A stretch of DNA of 64,000 nt from Owenia fusiformis (Eukaryota > Annelida > Polychaeta > Sabellida > Oweniidae), in the NCBI GenBank assembly GCA_903813345.2, contig CAIIXF020000003.1, forward strand, positions 15,700,931 to 15,764,930. Direction: 5' to 3'. A program made the position numbers and the translations under genes. Positions 62,401 through 64,000 of this stretch are shown piece after piece. Every line of letters begins with the position of its first letter. Positions within the stretch are counted from its first letter, which is position 1. The notes beneath the pieces are model-generated. The model searched no databases, had not been told where the DNA came from, and worked only from the letters and a program-made list of their open reading frames with translations.

Positions 62401-63550
62401 TGACATTTAACTTCGTATACAGTATAACGTTATGCTGTATAGGGATCAAATGAGGATCAAAACCAGCCAGAGTTTCTCCTGACGACCATTAACTAATATT
62501 TATCATATGGAATATGGCGTCGGAAATTTCCAAATGGTTATACGTTTTCGGATAACATTTCCAACTTAGAAAAGTTATCCAATGGGAGATCGTTCCCAAA
62601 TTAATGGGTTATATAAACAGATGTTATGAGTGTAGATTTGGTTGGTGTAAATGAAATGCTCAAAACATGAGATTACATTATGGTGATTTAAATTATCTGA
62701 AGATTTACTAAAATTTGTCTTGCTGAAAATAGTTTCAAATGTTCAATGAAATGTTATGAAAAAACCGTCTCTCAAAATCAATGACTCTGGATATCGTTCC
62801 CTCTCTAGATTCAGTAAATGTAAGTAGGTAACCCCAATGGTGACTACACTATAAAATAAGTAAATAATTACCCTTCATATCGTGGACAATACATAGTAGA
62901 GCTTGATATACATATACAGACAGGTGGCCGACAGGTGCCAAAGGGGGAAATACCAGTATATTACCATACACAGCAAGAAGTAAGAGAGTAAGATAACTAT
63001 CAGTTGTTGTATGAATGTCCATCATTTCTATAACTATAAAGAAACAAGCTAACACTCTCATCTTTTAAATGGTATATATTGCATTGGTACCCATGTCCAG
63101 TTGGGATCCTTTGTTACTCATTAAGGAGTGGATTTTAAAGCACTTGTTCACGAGCCAAACATGTAGATTTATACCTTCCCAAGGATCTCCCAAAACGAAT
63201 GCACCAATTAATTTATGTCAATACTGAAATGCCAAGTTTCCAAAGTAAAGTATCAGAAAAATTGTCCTGTTCGATACGATTTGCTTAAATTCATGCACAC
63301 TGATCACACACAATACATTTTGAACAATCATGTATTGTTGATAAAAACAAGTATTGTTTGTAGTACCCAGTGGTAGCTAAAGTCCAAATCCAGGTCTCTG
63401 GAAAAATCGTCCTCGTCGTTACCGGCTCCCTGACCGAGTTGCTCGAAGGTGGTGGGGGACCTGGTGCACCTGGACGGGGTAGGGCCGGTCCTGGTTGACC
63501 AATTGGCCGTAACGCTGCTTCTGGTCTCATTGCAAATATTGGATAAAACG
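47087..63550 (-). CDS. TEP: Thioester-containing protein (TEP/CD109/A2M family), C-terminal part
   Basis: A secreted or surface immune protein of the complement/alpha-2-macroglobulin superfamily. When proteases cut the bait region, an internal thioester bonds covalently to targets. I trace 18 exon positions, all with GT/AG ends and matching phases, giving a continuous ~881 codons plus stop (with the longer bait exon). In order: bait exon (two alternatives), post-bait MG domain with [10 protein letters not shown] and [15 protein letters not shown] region, thioester domain with [10 protein letters not shown], alpha-helical repeats, a His in [11 protein letters not shown] at the position of the thioester-steering His of C3, the receptor-binding domain, and a Cys cluster plus coiled-coil tail. 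N-terminal MG1-MG6 exons lie beyond 64000. Orthology to scallop or insect TEP versus CD109 is not resolved. Confidence 0.95.
48287..48389 (-). CDS. TEP: TEP exon, KAYSYYDL
   Basis: 103 bp, phase 0 in, 1 out; basic strand then [12 protein letters not shown], corresponding to the VYDYY strand of MG8. Confidence 0.93.
48554..48719 (-). CDS. TEP: TEP exon, [15 protein letters not shown] block
   Basis: 166 bp; [18 protein letters not shown] is the conserved MG8 signature (usually G-M-A/V-x-x-E-x-x-x-x-S-G-Y/F). Confidence 0.95.
49345..49460 (-). CDS. TEP: TEP exon, start of receptor-binding domain
   Basis: 116 bp, phase 0 in, 2 out; [14 protein letters not shown] ... MIVETCA. Confidence 0.9.
49651..50444. 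mobile_element. ~0.8 kb TIR element in a TEP intron (mariner-like ends)
   Basis: TACAGGGAGGTCCAAAAAAT at the left faces ATTTTT-like CACTTTTTGGACCACCCAGTA at the right; TA at both ends; CAGGCTA and its complement lie just inside. No transposase seen. Confidence 0.75.
51005..51067 (-). CDS. TEP: TEP small exon, [10 protein letters not shown]
   Basis: 63 bp, phase 0; [17 protein letters not shown], the usual GxGxALVQ-type strand before the receptor-binding domain. Confidence 0.92.
51490..51642 (-). CDS. TEP: TEP exon, [13 protein letters not shown] block
   Basis: 153 bp, phase 0; [13 protein letters not shown] continues FSSTQ across the splice, followed by beta strands of the CUB/MG8 region. 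Confidence 0.94.
51884..52110 (-). CDS. TEP: TEP exon, IETASYALL...GGFSSTQ block
   Basis: 227 bp; MVYWKPEG, a Cys-containing insert ([15 protein letters not shown]), then [25 protein letters not shown] and GGFSSTQ, the end of the TED. Confidence 0.95.
52436..52610 (-). CDS. TEP: TEP exon, [13 protein letters not shown] helix pair
   Basis: 175 bp; [15 protein letters not shown] then [18 protein letters not shown] helices. Confidence 0.93.
52890..53230. repeat. Decayed relative of the GGAC HINE element in a TEP intron
   Basis: GGACGGACAGGAGGACGG followed by TTCACATTCGAACTTCGTC-like sequence resembles the GGAC block and GAACTTCGTTCG end of the HINE copies, with AATTTGAATT words upstream. Heavily diverged. 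Confidence 0.45.
53278..53352 (-). CDS. TEP: TEP exon, [14 protein letters not shown] block
   Basis: 75 bp, phase 0 at both ends; 25 residues [19 protein letters not shown] and RDIEG. Confidence 0.93.
53710..53884 (-). CDS. TEP: TEP exon, [13 protein letters not shown] block with steering His
   Basis: 175 bp; [18 protein letters not shown] ... [13 protein letters not shown]. The His in VCHKAMQ aligns by position with the His of C3 that directs the thioester to hydroxyls (inference). Confidence 0.93.
54149..54239 (-). CDS. TEP: TEP exon, [10 protein letters not shown] block
   Basis: 91 bp; [18 protein letters not shown] then [13 protein letters not shown]. Typical TED helices. Confidence 0.93.
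54694..54776 (-). repeat. Dispersed repeat, copy 2
   Basis: Inverted relative of 14741-14820. Confidence 0.85.
54811..55143 (+). repeat. ~67 bp tandem repeat, five copies, next to the thioester exon
   Basis: Units contain GGCAACTGTGCAAATGTATA and ACATAAACAACCAAAAATAC; the array ends ~30 bp from the donor of the thioester exon. The sequence is unrelated to the 42 kb satellite despite the similar period. Confidence 0.95.
55175..55357 (-). CDS. TEP: TEP thioester exon
   Basis: 183 bp. The GDIMGP start is completed across the splice; [10 protein letters not shown] contains the Cys and Gln that form the internal thioester; then [16 protein letters not shown]. The motif is intact, so this protein should be able to bond covalently to targets. 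Confidence 0.97.
55735..55870 (-). CDS. TEP: TEP exon, CUB second half
   Basis: 136 bp, phase 0 in, 1 out; [16 protein letters not shown] and [18 protein letters not shown]. Confidence 0.93.
56138..56266 (-). CDS. TEP: TEP exon, [12 protein letters not shown] block
   Basis: 129 bp, phase 0; [19 protein letters not shown] then [17 protein letters not shown], a hallmark just before the thioester domain. Confidence 0.95.
56797..57891 (-). mobile_element. 1.1 kb internally deleted mariner (inner)
   Basis: TACGAGGGGTGATCCAAAAG and its complement close the element, TA at both ends, with arms of about 190 bp including CCCTGCCACCCGGAACGG. Inserted in the outer element. Typical mariner end style. 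Confidence 0.85.
57137..57457 (-). pseudogene. mariner transposase remnant
   Basis: The C-terminal part reads [19 protein letters not shown] and [15 protein letters not shown], matching the third catalytic Asp region (APCDF) and end of mariner transposases. An N-terminal-like start ([16 protein letters not shown]) lies at about 57457, with the DNA-binding and most catalytic parts missing between and a frame change. Inactive. Confidence 0.8.
58517..58618 (-). CDS. TEP: TEP exon, CUB/MG linker
   Basis: 102 bp, phase 0; [16 protein letters not shown] and [11 protein letters not shown]. Family fit from position and phase more than from motif. Confidence 0.85.
58824..59149. mobile_element. ~325 bp TIR MITE in a TEP intron, copy 1
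   Basis: CACTCTTAAAAA and complement, flanked by TA; the interior is AT-rich with repeated AATTACTTAAAA words. An inverted copy begins at 63727. Confidence 0.9.
59327..59440 (-). CDS. TEP: TEP exon, [12 protein letters not shown] block
   Basis: 114 bp, phase 0 at both ends; [18 protein letters not shown] then [17 protein letters not shown], the typical MG7 beta strands. Confidence 0.93.
59700..59768 (+). ncRNA. Possible tRNA-derived SINE head fragment
   Basis: CTAGAGCAATGAGCATG then CGCCGTGAGTTCGATACACG resembles degenerate A and B boxes of a tRNA-derived SINE; no cloverleaf or tail is evident. Confidence 0.3.
59816..59933 (-). CDS. TEP: TEP exon after the bait
   Basis: 118 bp. Completes the Gly codon from either bait exon, then [18 protein letters not shown] and [18 protein letters not shown], a strongly conserved MG-domain block of this family. 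Confidence 0.93.
59941..62071. other. TEP intron between bait exon B and the next exon
   Basis: No further FPETWIW-type exon was found on the minus strand in this 2.1 kb; no other gene. Confidence 0.6.
62072..62201 (-). CDS. TEP: TEP bait exon, variant B
   Basis: 130 bp, acceptor ATGGCAG, donor GTATTG; same phases as variant A (1 in, 2 out). It encodes ~42 residues: [13 protein letters not shown], then a Lys-rich stretch ([11 protein letters not shown]) and [13 protein letters not shown]. The basic bait offers trypsin-like cleavage sites that variant A mostly lacks. Splicing A to B would break frame, so one or the other is used. Confidence 0.9.
63367..63550 (-). CDS. TEP: TEP bait exon, variant A
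   Basis: 184 bp, acceptor TTTATAG, donor GTACTA. Enters in phase 1, leaves in phase 2. It encodes ~60 residues: a Pro/Gly-rich, uncharged bait ([18 protein letters not shown]), then [25 protein letters not shown] is the conserved end of the bait region. Homologous to exon B in its start (x-F...RPE) and end. Confidence 0.9.
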
Positions 63551-63726
63551 CTATAAACCATGAAAAGGACATTTCATCATATTATTACATAGACACTAGA
63601 GGTAAATATAGAGACATAGTTATAGTGAGGCGTGTTTTACGTATTGCAGGTATGATCAAAGCATTCTCCGATCACACAGCTTCAAGATCAAGATCTGGAG
63701 GTATCTGGAGGTACGGATTCCGGACA

Positions 63727-64000
63727 TACACTCTTAAAAATTATTACTTGGATTTCCTTATATTGAGAAATTGTACTACTCATTTTAAGTTAAAAATTAC
63801 TTTAAATAATCTTGAACTACTGAATAATTTTTAAGTAATTTTTAAGTAATTCGTTTATGGTGAATTTACTAGTGCAAGGAGAGAAATTGAAATACTTACT
63901 GAAGTAATTGTAATACTCAGTTACATAATTAAGCAATTAAAAAACTCAAAATGACAATATAAGTTAATCCTAAGTAAAATGAAATAAAACTAAGTATTTA
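63727..64000. mobile_element. ~325 bp TIR MITE, copy 2, cut by the window edge
   Basis: Starts TACACTCTTAAAAATTATTA and runs as the reverse complement of 58824-59149 up to the end of the window. Confidence 0.9.

Noticed and set aside
62849-63061. Minus-strand ORF with a hydrophobic start as a further TEP exon
   Set aside because: It lacks FPETWIW-like or other family motifs and no phase-matched splice pair fits.

Overview
This window is AT-rich, intron-rich animal DNA with no operons and a very high density of transposons. The closest fit is a mollusc, probably a bivalve: there is a thioester-containing protein (TEP) gene of the scallop/insect TEP-CD109 type, many MITEs and Helitron/Helentron-like elements, and a Ty3/Gypsy element resembling the K02A2.6/Mag group. 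The species cannot be named from sequence alone.

Layout. About 1.1-3.9 kb holds a broken non-LTR retrotransposon. From 4.6 to 20.2 kb there is a nested transposon block framed by two ~1.78 kb inverted arms; inside it or inserted in its arms are a Helentron-like (HINE) element, hairpin MITEs, a TTA-flanked MITE built from one reiterated word, a 1.4 kb palindromic element and a 3.3 kb TIR element with a CA-rich core. A second HINE copy follows at 20.5-21.3 kb. A 4.97 kb Gypsy element with two 201 bp LTRs that read identical lies at 21.9-26.9 kb. From 27 to 36.8 kb come more nested TIR elements and hairpins, and at 36.9-40.3 kb two tandem copies of another HINE-like element. At 40.7-42.2 kb is a helicase-like fragment and a small two-exon gene end, followed at once by ~33 copies of a 67 bp satellite.

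From 47.1 kb to the right edge, on the minus strand, runs one large gene: the C-terminal part of a thioester-containing complement-like protein. I could define 18 consecutive exon positions, and all of their boundaries are phase-consistent. They run from the protease-bait region through the GCGEQ thioester to the receptor-binding region and tail. The bait position is represented by two homologous exons (63367-63550 and 62072-62201) that have the same entry and exit phases and cannot be spliced to each other in frame. This is a built-in mutually exclusive choice that would give two TEP isoforms with different bait regions. The last exon adds an ~80-residue basic coiled-coil tail after the usual cysteine cluster, which I do not know from A2M, CD109 or insect TEPs. 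The N-terminal macroglobulin domains lie beyond the right edge. Introns of this gene carry mariner, TIR-MITE and tandem-repeat insertions.

The TEP gene is the only confident host gene. Nearly everything else is mobile or repetitive DNA.
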